A stretch of 64,000 nt of DNA, taken from contig NC_084766.1 in assembly GCF_028858725.1 (NCBI RefSeq), forward strand, positions 24,902,501-24,966,500, given 5' to 3'. A model generated the notes under the pieces. That model was not told where the DNA came from. It did not search any database and saw only the letters and a program-made list of their open reading frames with translations. This DNA comes from Colius striatus. Lineage: Eukaryota > Chordata > Aves > Coliiformes > Coliidae. The translations under genes and the position numbers were made by a program. Shown here piece after piece: positions 47,501 through 58,735 of this stretch (within the stretch, counting starts at the first letter, position 1; the number at the start of each line of letters is the position of its first letter).

Positions 47501-49297
47501 GGAAATCTTGAAGCTTCTGAAATTATATGTAACAGGGACATGGGTTAGTGGTGGGCTTGGCAGTGCTGGGTTAATGTTTGGACTTGGTGACCTCAAAGGT
47601 CTTCTCCAACTGAAATGATTCTGTGATTATACGATTCTATGATTTGTCCAAAATTGTCAGAAAAAGATCTGTAGGATGAAATAAAGCAAGTGCAAATGAG
47701 ATGTGTTGGCCTGCTTTGATGGAGTTTCGTGGAGAAAGACCTGGAACAATTGTGTATGGAACTGTATGTATCCTTCCATTTTAAAAGTGGGGAAACCAAT
47801 GCACTTTCAAAATACTCTCTATTTTTCTGAAACAGAATGGCTCCACAAGTTATAATCTGCTCTAAGTACACAAGATTATTGCCACTGGACTACTAAAAAC
47901 TAACATAAAGCAGGTACTTAGCATAACCAAGATTTTTTTTTTTTAATGCTACAACAGCCATTTGATTACTGGGCACAATCAGCTTAAAAATCCAGTGAGT
48001 CTACATATTTAACTTCACAGCAAAACTCCTGCGGTGCCTTTATGCTTTGTACAATTCACAGATAAATGTGCTTCTTTTTTGTCTTTTAACCCTAGAACTT
48101 AAATATCATGTTGAGAATTCCTTTCTGAAGAATCATCAAATGACTAAATTGAACAAACTCTTGGAGTCTGGCAGTCCTCCAAAGGTATTCACAGAACATG
48201 CTTTTCACAAGAAACTTCTCTCTTCGACCAGCTATTGAGAGACAACACATGTAGCCCTCTTGCTCAAGTCCACCTCAAACTGAGGACCTATGCCATGGGG
48301 ATGCTAATCTATTAATCTATTATCTGCCTACAGAGGTATGACCTACTGGTCTGAAAAGAAAGATCAATGCGGTAGGAATTTCTGTCTGGTTCTGAAACTG
48401 TACTGCTGCATATATTTTCTCTCCCTCTGCCTCAGTTTTCCCTTCTATAAGAAAGGGCCAATAAAAAAGCACATGTACGCTACTGGATGTGTGTATCCTG
48501 TGAGATACTCCTAATGCCACATTTGAGAACAGCTGGGGTAATACTCTCAATGGAAAGCACTACAGAAGTACAAAAACCCAGAAGATTTACAACCTTTGAT
48601 CTTATGTCTTCCATTCCCTATTAGCAATGATCATATAATCAAAGCAATGGCTCAGGAAAGAGAGGTGAAAAAAATTAAGTAAGAAAAAGGGAAAATCTCA
48701 GCTGAGCAACCAAAAAGAGTAGTAGTTTTAATTTAAAAAAATGTTGTTATTCACACATTATTGTGGACATTATTAGTACAACTACCTACCCTGCAGCTTG
48801 TGATGACTGTCCTTAGGATATATGAATGAGCTATCATTCACTCCTAACCAAACCATGGTAGTATTAGATCATGCCTTGAAAGATGGTAGGAGCATAAAAT
48901 CAAATCTTACTATGTTTCATACTGGTATAGAGCTTTCAATTCAAAAGTTATCATCTATTTTGTAAACTGACCCTGGAAGAGCTTTCTCCAGTAGGTTAGG
49001 TCAGAGCTGAATAGTTTTCTGAAAGAGAAGATGGAGGAGCAAGTTCCCTCTGCCTGCAGAAATACCTGGCAGTGCGGTGATGAAATCCCGCTGTAACATG
49101 GGTTTGAGGTATGAGTTTATATGTCCATGCTGGTAGTGACACATCTGGGAGATGAGGTGCTCCACAAACTCCACCTGGTCAGACTCGGACCACTGTTCAA
49201 AATACTTGACGCAGAGTTCCTTCTCCTTCTCATAGCTTGCAGACAGTTTTCTTTGCTTGGGCACAATCATACTGGAAGTGCCATTGGCAAGTTTTGT
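26391..49297 (-). CDS. BTRC: BTRC (beta-TrCP1), F-box/WD40 substrate receptor of the SCF ubiquitin ligase, 5' exons outside the window
   Basis: BTRC binds SKP1 through its F-box and recognises DSGxxS phosphodegrons (beta-catenin, IkappaB and others) with a seven-bladed WD40 propeller. Ten exons join without a stop into 497 codons, the length of human BTRC from TKLANGTSS to the end. Paralogue choice is clear: [43 protein letters not shown] and LNDPAAQAE follow BTRC, whereas FBXW11 has KEWQRVISEG, TDPLWKGL and [12 protein letters not shown]. Degron contacts known from the human structure (569-residue isoform numbering) are kept: Y271, R285, S309, S325, N394, G408, R431, G432, R474. Differences from human seen here include [28 protein letters not shown] and AESTRSPSR. 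About 108 N-terminal residues of the long human form are missing; their exons should lie above 64000. Confidence 0.97.
27554..27572. repeat. (CA)n microsatellite in the last BTRC intron
   Basis: About nine CA units between AAAATA and AGTCAG. Ordinary simple repeat. Confidence 0.95.
29900..29978 (-). CDS. BTRC: BTRC exon: WD40 repeat 6
   Basis: 79 bp, ACTAG|GAAAAT to TTGTG|GTAAGA. It encodes [20 protein letters not shown] then [18 protein letters not shown] is BTRC-type; FBXW11 has [12 protein letters not shown]. Confidence 0.98.
30097..30210 (-). mobile_element. Short CR1-like 3' end in a BTRC intron
   Basis: CACAGAATCATAGGTTCAAAAAGATCTG and CATGGAGTCCAACCCC, the reverse complement of a CR1 3' end of a subfamily different from the copies above. 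Confidence 0.75.
30692..30802 (-). CDS. BTRC: BTRC exon: WD40 repeat 5/6
   Basis: 111 bp, TCTAG|GCTGTG to GATGG|GTGAGG. It encodes [20 protein letters not shown] then [17 protein letters not shown], including R474 of the degron-binding face. Confidence 0.98.
31558..31830 (+). mobile_element. CR1 LINE 3' fragment with an expanded ATTCC tail
   Basis: Starts at GCTGGAACACAAAAAGTTCCAC and runs through CCTGGACATGTTCCTGTGTGACC and CAGATGATCTCTAAAGGTCCC. In place of the normal CR1 end, the sequence turns into about ten perfect CCATT pentamers at 31778-31830. Antisense to BTRC. Confidence 0.93.
31778..31830 (+). repeat. (ATTCC)n pentamer microsatellite
   Basis: About ten uninterrupted CCATT units directly after CCCTTCCAACCCCTA of the CR1 3' UTR. 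The array probably grew from the CR1 terminal repeat, which normally reads like ATTCTATG. Confidence 0.97.
35166..35284 (-). CDS. BTRC: BTRC exon: WD40 repeat 4/5
   Basis: 119 bp, CACAG|GTATGG to ATCAG|GTGAGA. It encodes [20 protein letters not shown] then [20 protein letters not shown]. The GT in NTGTCEF replaces ST, which is shared by human BTRC and FBXW11; R431 and G432 of the substrate face are kept. Confidence 0.98.
35941..36190 (-). CDS. BTRC: BTRC exon: WD40 repeats 2-4
   Basis: 250 bp, GACAG|GGTGTG to AAAG|GTGAGG. It encodes [60 protein letters not shown] and [25 protein letters not shown] replaces human NTGEM. The stretch is CpG-rich compared with the flanking introns. Confidence 0.98.
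38531..38649 (-). CDS. BTRC: BTRC exon: WD40 repeat 1/2
   Basis: 119 bp, CTTAG|ATCTGG to GTCAG|GTGTGT. It encodes [20 protein letters not shown] then [20 protein letters not shown], with the GH and WD marks and degron contacts S309 and S325. The residues agree with human BTRC. Confidence 0.98.
39088..39225 (-). CDS. BTRC: BTRC exon: start of WD40 propeller
   Basis: 138 bp, TCAAG|ACAATA to ATCAAG|GTGAGA. It encodes [20 protein letters not shown] then [20 protein letters not shown] and RDNTIK. It carries Y271 and R285 (569-residue numbering), two phosphodegron contacts. Confidence 0.98.
39449..39457 (-). other. Candidate 9-nt BTRC microexon (unproven)
   Basis: On the gene's sense strand, a long pyrimidine tract ends in TTTCAG, followed by ACAACACAG and a perfect donor GTAAGT. 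Nine bases keep the frame between two phase-0 exons and would insert Thr-Thr-Gln between ...QDIE and TIESNW.... The nine bases match the first nine of the next exon (ACAATAGAG) at seven positions. It may be a real microexon, a decayed exon copy, or chance. Confidence 0.25.
40119..40215 (-). CDS. BTRC: BTRC exon: F-box to WD40 linker
   Basis: 97 bp, TCCAG|GGGACA to ATAGAG|GTAAGA. It encodes [20 protein letters not shown] then [12 protein letters not shown], the helical linker between F-box and propeller. Threonine replaces the asparagine of human PPDGNAPP. Confidence 0.97.
42893..43175 (+). mobile_element. Ancient, degenerate CR1 3' remnant
   Basis: Traces of the CR1 3' region remain: GAAACAGTGGAATCTCCTG, GTTTTTAAGAACAAGTTAAG, GGGAGGGACTGAATAATCTG and AAGGTCCTTTTTGGACTTA. 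Much more diverged than the other copies, so it was probably inserted long ago. Confidence 0.6.
43946..43992. repeat. 26-bp tandem duplication
   Basis: The string GTGGGATAAAAGCATGATCAG occurs twice with a TCGCA spacer, giving two copies about 26 bp apart. A local duplication in a BTRC intron; no function suggested. Confidence 0.9.
44206..44392 (-). CDS. BTRC: BTRC exon: F-box
   Basis: 187 bp, TCCAG|CCCGGG to GGATG|GTGAGG. It encodes [40 protein letters not shown] and [20 protein letters not shown], then RGW across the junction. This is the SKP1-binding F-box; YRVTSDG and SLWRG mark BTRC rather than FBXW11. Confidence 0.98.
44393..49065. other. BTRC intron between F-box and D-domain exons
   Basis: AT-rich sequence with one short CR1 3' end (47525-47645). 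No other exon, RNA gene or clear repeat recognised. Confidence 0.5.
47525..47645 (+). mobile_element. Short CR1 3' end in a BTRC intron
   Basis: GGGACATGGGTTAGTGGTGGGC, GTTTGGACTTGGTGACCTCAAAGGTC and the end ATGATTCTGTGATTATACGATTCTATGA. Same subfamily as the fragment at 3280-3420. Confidence 0.88.
49066..49297 (-). CDS. BTRC: BTRC exon: N-terminal linker and dimerisation (D) domain
   Basis: 232 bp, TATAG|ACAAAA to CCAG|GTATTT. It encodes [20 protein letters not shown], then [20 protein letters not shown] and [20 protein letters not shown], ending [11 protein letters not shown]. This is the D domain through which beta-TrCP forms dimers. Confidence 0.97.
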
Positions 49298-52200
49298 CTA
49301 TAAACAGAAAAGAGAGAAACAACCCAAATCACATATATGAAAAGAAACTTAAGTGGTTTTATAATTTTTTTTAGGGAGAAGAAAAAAGAAGGAGAAACGT
49401 ATTTTGATACAAAAAGTTGGCTGAGACCGTGTATCCCATTCGGTGCTGTCAGCTGGAGCACAGCTACCACGAGCTGTAACCTCTGCAGGACAATGCACTG
49501 GTCCTGCCAGAGCTGCACACAAAGGACTCTGCTTACATAGGAAACCTTGAGGGGCAATTTAACACAAACACCATTTTATTTACATCGTGCAGACAGCAAA
49601 ATGCATTTGGATTCCTAACCTACAGCTGCTAGTTACTTCAGTACACCACCAGAAAACTGCATTTGTGTTCTTTTTCTAAAGAATGGACTGCTGCTAAAAT
49701 TCACAGAGAATGCATGGAATGGATGAGAAAAAAAATGACAGTGCTTCTTCTGAGTACAAAATTATACCTTCAGAGCAAAGCCAGTTGGTATTTGGTACAT
49801 CTTTTACAGAACAAAAGATTTTCAACTTTCTGTGCACTGTTAATATCTTGTCAGAAGGACTCAGCTCAAAGAAGAGTTTTAGAGACAAAACAAAACACTG
49901 ACATTTCAATTTACTACTTGATAGCAAGACATAATTTCTGCTTTCTAAACGATTTAACTGGAAGAAAAGTGCACAGTTTGCATTGCAAGGATATCCTTGT
50001 CCAAGTAAGATTAACTGTTTGCTGGGAAATTATTTTTTTCCCATACTGGTCAAACAGTTTGTGTTAAATGCTGAAAACATGTGATTTTCTCTCTTTCACT
50101 GCAATACTTTAACACCAGACAACACTGCAGTAACAGTATTATTACATCATTTTTATTTCTAAAAGACATTAATTATCAAATGTTTAAAAACAAATTACAG
50201 ATATTGGAATATATAAACCACTGATGTGGGGGGGTGTCATGTCTCTGTTCTGTGATGATAATTCCAGGCATCAACCTCACCAGGAGACTTCATTAACTCC
50301 AAGGGAAAAAATGAGTACTTAAACCTCTCTGCAAAGATATCCAATAATCTAAAAGAAATGCATGGATTAACTGAGTTTACAGGAAAAAACTCCTCACAAC
50401 AAAAAAGCCTCTTTTCAGCAAGTGCCAGAACAGTGGGTTATTTAGAGACCACAAAATCTAGTTACCAAAACTGCGTTTGGAATGTAGGAATTTCTCACGT
50501 CTCAGGAGTAAATAATTCCTGTACTTCAATACAGCCCCAGTCCTGACATCAACCCTGACTTTGAAACAGCAAAAGCCTTACAATTTGAAAATCTACTCAA
50601 TTAATCACCATGTACATTTCATTTTCTACAGAAAAGCCACCTAAAAACTCTTTTCAGAATTTCCAGCAGAGCTGGACAGACTTTCCCCTGGTAGAAAAAG
50701 GCAGTAATTAGTTGTCATTTCTAACAAGCAGCTTCTATTTCTGAACTACGGTTTGACTTAAGTCTCCTTGAGAAGGCAGAACACGGAGATCACAGCATCA
50801 GTGCTCAATTCTGCAGCTCAGTGTTTTTAACTTTACTTTTATCCTCACTCCTCCCTGCAAATTTCTCTGTGTGTTCAGTAAGATCATGCAAGACAAGGGC
50901 TACAGCACTGACCACAAGTGAGTCGTAGAGCCAGTACTGGGCAGCAGGAAAAGAAATATTCTCTCTCAAGTCAACTTTGTACATAGAGAAATCTCTGAAG
51001 GGACTGTGGGCACAAAGTCCTAGATGTGAAACACTGGACTTTTCCTAGTAAAGTCCACACTATCCAACAGCTTGGCAAAAATCATTACCAATGAATTGCA
51101 CTGAATATTGGTCTTAAGGGATTCTGGTCATTTTTGCTGCAGTTAAACTGCCTGCAAAACAGACATGCCTGTAAAAATGCTAGGTTAAGATGGTGGAGAG
51201 ATGTTGTATTCTACAAGCTTAATCTCATTTCATTTCTCATTTTGCTGTGCATCTCACAACAGGCTGCATCTACATAAAGCATTTTTTAAAAAAAAACTCC
51301 TGTACCTCTGCCTTTTCATTTGAGAGACTGTGAAACCTGACTAATTTGCTAAACTGGAGGGGAGCAGATAGCTCATGTGCAATGACCACAAAAGGGGCAA
51401 CTCCTTTCACAAGGTGGCACCATGTTCTCGCCTCTCCTTGCCTCCTGAGCACCCTTCCCTAAGCAGCCCTCAGCTCCCAAACCACCTCTAAAACATCAGT
51501 TTGGGGTAACAAACAGAAGTTGCAACATCTGCAAAAACAAGTAATGGCTTATGTGTGTACAAGCAGATGGCTTACATGGGACAAAACAAGCCATTCTGCC
51601 TGGATCCCAAGTGAACACAGGCCTCTTGGGTGGCAGTAATGAGTAAATTAAGAGACTTCATTGACCAACGCTTATAACAGCTCTGGAAGTCAAACTCCAC
51701 GCTTATATAGTGGTTGTGCTAAGAAAAGTACTATTTATGTTACAGCTTATGCCCAAATTAGTGGACACGGGAACACTATATTTTTTAGGTTCATGCACAT
51801 ACTTCAGCCACATCCTGATTATGTCAACTTGAGACCTAGACTGCATCCTTGCCTGTTCTGGTTTCCCACCAAAAGGAGCAAGGACAACCCCAGAGGCAGC
51901 CATGCTGTGCCTAGCAGGTCCTGTAATCTATGCAAGCATGACACGAGGAGGACTGGGCAAGTCATGAACACACCAGTTCTGCAGGGGAGAGACAAAGGAG
52001 TTCATAGGGCTCACGAACCATGCAATTGCAGCACATGCTCACATCTCTCAACTCCCCAAACAACTTGTAGCTACAGTTTAAAACAAAATTCCAGAATTTC
52101 AATTTTAAGATTCTGGAAAACCCACTGGGGGTTCAGTGAAAAAGGCCTGTTATTAAAAATTGCAACAACAACACAACAACGTCAAGCATCTGTATTATTA

Positions 52201-53264
52201 AAGCAGTGGTGGGGAGGGTCGTTACTATCGTAAAGAGAATCAACTTGGCTTCCTGAGAAACTCTGACGACTCAACCACTCTGATCATGACAAAACATCTC
52301 AGAACAATAACAGCAACTATTTTCTGAAGAATACAATCACCTACAGTCTCTCTCTTCTCCTGGTACAATATCCAGGACTCACCTGAAAAAGAAAGAACTG
52401 TCCCACATGTCATCCACACTGATGGGGTAAACACCCATTCAAATGCACTGTATCTGGTCATGCTATTTAGAAGCTTCACTTCCACAAGTAGGAAAGAATA
52501 AGCACCAGTAGTCCATCACCTGAGAGGAAGTTTGGGTATAACAGAGCAAACTACTAACTCAAAACAGATAAAGCTCTTCTGTCTCCCTTTTTGCAGCCCC
52601 CTGTAAGTGAGTGCTGAGGGGTGCCCCAGCTCGCTGTATGCACGACAACGCATCTTCAGGAAGAGCAGAGGTGTCCTACAACACTGTGCCTGAGCTAGCA
52701 AGCTGTGCCAGGAAACCCAGGGGATTGACAGCCTCAGGTTGGTACTAGCTCAGGGATCTACGTACTATGCTCCATTGCAGCCCATAATTACAAGACCATT
52801 TCTCCAAATGGCTACGTTTAACACAAAGCACATTTGTACAGCCAGTGAAGTAGAAGAGGACTAATATATAAAAGGACTTTAATCTAAATAATGGCTTGCA
52901 ACTATAGGAAGGTGCAATATTTCAACACAGATAAATAAAGTGTGGATAAATCTACTACTCTGCATGTAAAACAAAAGAGCCATGGTATATCACAGCTCTA
53001 ACCCATATCTGACAACCAAGGTTATCAGTACAGAGGACCAAGGAGCCTCCTAAAGCAGTGAATAAGCAAACACAAGAACAGTTCTCTGATTCTAGTAGAG
53101 TTTGTTTCCACTGCCACATGAGTGGTCACAACTTCTAGATGTATTTTTTTTTAAACCCACCATGTCCTCTAACCATTGCAGAGGACTTTGTTAAGGCACT
53201 TTCCACAAGGTGGATAAACTCAGATTACCTGTTTCTTAAGAAAGCATCTCTTAAAGAAGAAGCC

Positions 53265-53920
53265 ATCTCCTGGCGGTTGACCTGCAGCTCTGCAGAGAGA
53301 GACCTGGGAGTCCTGGTTGATAATAAACTAAACAGGAGCCAGCAATGTGCCCTCGTGGCCAAGAAGGCCAATGGCACCCTGGGGTGCATCAAGAAGAGTG
53401 TGGCCAGGATGCTGAGGGAGGTTCTTCTCTCCCTCTGCTCTGCTTTGGTGAGGCCTCATCTGGAGTCCTCTGTCCAGTTCAGGGACACCAAGATGATCAG
53501 GGGACTGGAGAATCTTTCTTGTGAGGAAAAGCTGTGGGAACTGGGGCTGCTCAGCCTGGAAGAGACTGAGTGGGGATCTCATTAGTACTTACAAGTATTT
53601 AAAAGGTGGGTGTCAAGAGGATGGGGCAACACTTTTTTCTGTAGTGTCCAGTGATAAGACCAGGGGTAATGGACAAAAGCTGGAATACAAAAAGTTTCAC
53701 TTAAGGAAAAACTTCTTTACTGGAAGGGTGATGGAGCCTTGGAACAAGGTGCCCAGGGAAAGTGTGGAGTCTCCTTCTCTGGAGGTTTTCAAAACCCACC
53801 AGGACACGTTTCTGTGTGACCTGATCTAGGTGGACCTGCTTGAGCAAGGGGGTTGGACTAGATTATCTTTATAGGTCCCTTCCAACCCCCATCATTCTGT
53901 GACTCTATGATTCTAGCATA
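53265..53920 (+). mobile_element. CR1 LINE fragment in a large BTRC intron
   Basis: Encodes ORF2 phrases ([77 protein letters not shown]) split over two frames, then the full 3' UTR ending TCTGTGACTCTATGATTCTA. Internal deletion near 53480. It lies antisense to BTRC. Confidence 0.93.
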
Positions 53921-54589
53921 TTTAAAATGGCTTCAATGATCCCAGCAAGATCTGTGACCTTCTGAATCTGTAAAGACATCTTCCTGTTGGAGGTCTGAAA
54001 AGACTGAGAACTTAGACCATCACAGCAAATTTCTCTAGACAAAGGAAGGGACCTCCCCTCTACGTTCCAGTACAGACAGGGACAGGTTGTACTGGGCTTC
54101 TCCCCTCCTCCCTGGACCCCACAGGACTAGAGGCTCTAACACAGAGGTGTCTTCTACTGCCTATCTACAATCACAGCGTTTCACCTCCAATTGCTTGCAC
54201 TGTCAGTTGTGGTGAAGTCACTGATCCAGACAGAGCCACCTTAACAGGAATTTTGGATGGGTCTTAGTGAAGGGAAGGAAAAAAGAGGACATAATGTTTA
54301 ATTATAAGAAATGATTGAAATAGGCACAGACATACCCCGGGTGCCTCTGCACTGCAGCAAGCTCTAAACTTGTTATCGTTAATGGTTTAAATTTCACTGT
54401 GCTAATCATTTCAGGACACAAGCCTTTCGTGATAATCTAATGAATTATTCCAACATCCTTCAGCAAAAAAAATCCTCCATGACAGCACTAATTACAAGAC
54501 GTTTTCCCAGTGCTTATGTAAAATATGACAGAGCAGCAGCTTAGGGAATTGCAGAAAACTGCTTCTAATTTCCACTGAGAAACTGACAA

Positions 54590-54925
54590 ACACCTCTCTT
54601 TCATCTCTCCCAGCTCTCAAGTAAGATTTAACTTTCTCATTTAGTTAATTACCGAGTGAGGATCATCATTTTCCCGGATCGGAGCGGCACAGAGCCTTTA
54701 TCGTGTTAACTTGTGAACTTGATCGATGGCTGCTGCTAAAACTTAATAACTTCACCCCCTGGCAAATTGTAAGATAAATATAATAGGAGAAACTCTGACA
54801 GTAAAAACCTGCCAGAAATGAGCGCTGTGTTTATGTTTCTTTGCAGGCAGCAAAAAAACAACCGACAGCTTATTACTGGGTGCGTGTTACTTATATTTAA
54901 AAGACTCCAGGCAGTTAACTTTCTG
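54590..54925. promoter_or_regulatory. Candidate conserved noncoding element in the large BTRC intron
   Basis: About 300 bp of non-repetitive sequence with TTAGTTAATTACCGAGTGAGG, TTCCCGGATCGGAGCGGCAC, CTTGATCGATGGCTGCTGC and TAAAACTTAATAACTTCACCCC. It mixes homeodomain cores with CpGs that survive in an otherwise CpG-poor intron, which suggests constraint. Enhancers of LBX1 and FGF8 are known in this chromosomal neighbourhood of vertebrates; a link is inference. Confidence 0.45.
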
Positions 54926-57900
54926 CGTACTGATCAAACTTTACTCACAAGATAAAAGACACTGGGGAAGAAAAGACAAGCAATGGGATGACAAAGAAAG
55001 GAACCATGGAGGTCTATATCCAGGGTCATGGTGGGGGAAGATGGGAACTTCACAATGAAAGCAAATGCACATTTGTCTCTATATCATGAATATTCTTCAA
55101 GACTCACCACATTAAAAACACTCATGACAGTGAATCCAGATATGAAACCAGTTTCAGCAACAGCGTTAACACTCAGGAATTCTGAAGCATGTTAGAAGCT
55201 GAGTGGGAAAGGCAGAGGGATTAAAAAGTACCAGTGTGGCAGCGAGATGATTCGGTTTGATGCTGTAAAGCTGCCCTTAGCCAAAGAATCTCAGCATGGT
55301 TGGCTGTTCCAAAGCTACTTGTGTGGCTATGAAACCACTTGCTACAGGCCACGATGAAGTACCACTCAATACCACTCCAGTGTAGCAATGTGACAAAGAC
55401 GGTACAGCAGAGCTGAGAGTGTGTGCCAGGCCTCCATACTAAAGGGAAGAGCTAGTTATTTGACAATCCTGTTGAAAGGCTGTTGTTTTGCATGGCCTAA
55501 AGATAACAACAGCATCATTAAGAGGATATGGGTTAAACGCCTATGGTTGGCTTCTTCGTTTTTAGGCTTGCCATTACCGAATGCTGCGGAACTGATTCCC
55601 AGACTGCCAGGGCTAAGCAAAGAGAAAAGATGTCCTTTGCAGACCCTTACTGGCAGCTTCCTATTCAAGAGCTCCTCTGCTTTGAGAGCTGGGAGGTGGT
55701 GAGAGGGTGTCTCACCAGAAAGAGAAGGATCTTGTGAGCCATGGCAACCTGAAAGACTTGAGCAGGGAAGCTGGCTTCTCATTTTTCTCCTTTGCAGGAT
55801 GAACCTGCTTTTCCAGTGTTTGACTTGACAGCAAGGCTACAATGCTAGGTCATTAAATAACTCACTCCATTTACTTTTATTTTAAAAGCTCGGTTTAGAA
55901 ACTACCCATTTCTGCCTGCCTCCATCTCACATAACAGTCTCTGTGAGGTTAACCATGGGTTTAGCACATATATGGACCCACTCGCTCAGTACTGAATTAG
56001 TTTCTACGCTGCAAAGCTCACTGAAACATTCTGAAAAACGAACACAACCCAGAAGCAGATGATCATCAATCACATGTGAGAGTCAAAAAGAAACAACCAT
56101 GAAAGAAACCGTGGCATCTTTACTATTTATTTTCAAGAGAAAATTCAAAATAGAGGCTGGCACTGAAATTAACAATGCCCTGGATGCTGAAGGAACTTGC
56201 TAGCTTGCCTGTCTGGAGCTTTTAGCTGCTTATCCACATCTGGTTTCTAATCACACTACAGAAAAACTTTTATAAGAAAGGCTAGATGAAACATCACTGG
56301 AATTACGCTGGACAGAGTAACCCAACCTGCTGCACTTTCTGAAATCCCAGAGGGTCAATAGTTTTCAGAGGTACTATCTAAGTACCTGTGATACGGTGTC
56401 AGCCTGGAGGGCAACTAGTTAAGGATATTACCTCAGACACAGGAGAAAGGGAGAAGGTATTTTGGTTTAGGGCCAGAGAAAGCTGCAAACACCAGAGATG
56501 TAACATGCTGAGTCTCTACAGGGACTGGGGAGGCAGGACTGAGCCATGGGCACTTGCACATCAGCTATGGAAAGAGTAGCAATAATACCTTGCTGGAGAA
56601 GCTGCTCTCCTCCCACACTTGCTATAGAGTAAACAGCAACAGGGAGAGGAGATTAAAAAACTATTCTTTTAAACTAATACTTAATGTTTCAGACAGACCA
56701 ATAAAGTTTAATTGCCTGGAATCGCGTAGCTCTTACTGTAAACTTCCCTTTGATATAGGTCTCCCATCTAGATTTTAAGTGTTGGCAAAAATCTCCAAAA
56801 TAAAATCTCTCTGATGCCAGCAATGGATGTGAATTGGGAGTCCCTCTCCTCCTCCTGCCTCATCTCCATGTTGTCTTTGCAAATAACAAGCGCTGATGAG
56901 AAATCTGCTTGCATCAGCACTGCACTGGCATATGTCACTTTCCCAAATGCATAGCTAGACTTATGGAGAGGAGGGCAGATATCATCACTCTGAAAGAGCT
57001 GGATTTCAGAGCACATCTCGTATCAGTCGGAAAGTGATCGTACGCACATTTCAAAGCAGAGCCTCCAGTAACAACAAATCACTTCCAGTGGAAGTCACCA
57101 AAGGAAATGCTTTGTTCCTCAGCATGGCTACCAGAACCACAGTTGAACTGCTGGGACCATTACATGTTATTACTGTTAATGGAGGGGAGGAATATGTACT
57201 TGGAGAACCAGTCTACTGAAGTCATCAGGTAACAGCCAGTAGCAGCAAAGGGCTCATTTATGGCAGGGAAAGGCAAAGATATGCTCTAAGCAGCAGTTTC
57301 ATAGTTTTCTGGAACAGTTACTTCTGGTTTTAAAACACCTAAGCATGAACTACTGCCTGAGTGATGTTACTCTTTACGTGCATTATCGTTGATTTTCTTT
57401 TTGCTCCAAGTACTCCCTTAACTCTGAGGGAAAAGCAGCCAGGAACAGGTAGGTGGACCTGGGTGACTCAAAATGTGGCTGAACAGTGAAAACTATACCA
57501 CCAGGAACAACACACAAGTAGAGGGGGAGAATGACCCAAAAGACTTGTTATCTGTTGTCAGCAACACTGCTGAGATTTTCAAAACACTGTGGGTTTGCCT
57601 ACGTAAATCTTTAATAATTAAGAACCAAAAGCCCTCCAAGACAGCTTATCCACTATTATTTTCCATGAGTTTCCTCCCTGCAGATGCATTTTGCTACCAA
57701 CAACAAAGAAGGCACGAGCATACTAAACTACCTGGCCAAGGCAAAGAGAGTGATTCAGAACTGAAGTCATGAATATACATGCTGGAAATGATATGCTACT
57801 TCCTAGCTGCAGGAATACTACATATTTCCAGGCATACAGGAGAGATGTAACAAACAAAAACACAGCAGCAATTAATGTACGTGCTTTGCTCCCACTGCAA

Positions 57901-58424
57901 ATGTACTCCTTAGATCAGCTGGCAGAGTTGGCTACACAAGCGCTCCCCTAACCTATTTCAGTCAAAATAAGCTAGTTAGCAAAGACCTGCTATTTAAACT
58001 GTCTAAGCTAAAATACCTCATCTTAACTGAAAGCAGGTTTGCAGCTTTGCTGACAGATCCTGGAGGGCAGCAACCTGCCACAGCCAGATGAAGGCTGAGT
58101 GGTATTCTTTTCCACCAGTACAGCTAGATCTAGAAGAGGACAACTCATCAGCTCACACTGGCTGATACCAATACTAATGCTGCTAGCAGCCATCACTGAG
58201 GCAGCTGTAAGAGGAAAAGTCCATGAAATATCCTTGCACAGTGTCAGGTCAAAGCTGGTCAATGGACTGCAATAAAATCTTGACAGATTTTACCTCGTAG
58301 CCTCCTATAACCCTTACAAGACCATCCCCTAACTTTCACTCGCTAATGAGCACTGTCTTCTCAAGATGAGCTGTTCTGCTAATGCTGCGATCAAATGTCA
58401 CACTGCTGTCAAACAAGGGTGATT

Positions 58425-58735
58425 CCCATGAAGGATTATTAACACTGCTAGGGGAGCTGGACATGTTTGGCCTGCAGAAGGCTAGCTACTTGCCTTACAC
58501 TACCTAAAGGGAGGCTGGGGAGAAAAGAGAGACAGTCTTTGTAGAAGTGCACAACAACAGCAAGAGAGGCAATAGGCACAAGCTGTAGCAAAGAAAATTC
58601 TAGACATCAAGAGGGAGACTTTCAAAATATGAGTAGACACAACTGTGAGCAGAATGAGCTCAGGTAAATCTCTGAATAGGCAGTTGGACTGGAGACCTCC
58701 AGAGGTCCATCCTAACTTGAAAGTTTTCTATAACT
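58425..58735 (+). mobile_element. Old CR1 3' remnant
   Basis: GGAGCTGGACATGTTTGGCCTGCAGAAGGC, GGCAGTTGGACTGGAGACCTCCAGAGGTCC and a decayed end. The order matches the CR1 3' region but identity is low. Confidence 0.65.

Noticed and set aside
26391-49297. FBXW11 (beta-TrCP2) as the identity of the F-box/WD40 gene
   Set aside because: Diagnostic residues in the F-box, linker, sixth WD40 exon and C-terminus all follow BTRC, not FBXW11.
51661-52233. 190-codon plus-strand ORF in the large BTRC intron
   Set aside because: Antisense to BTRC, no domain, composition typical of noncoding DNA.
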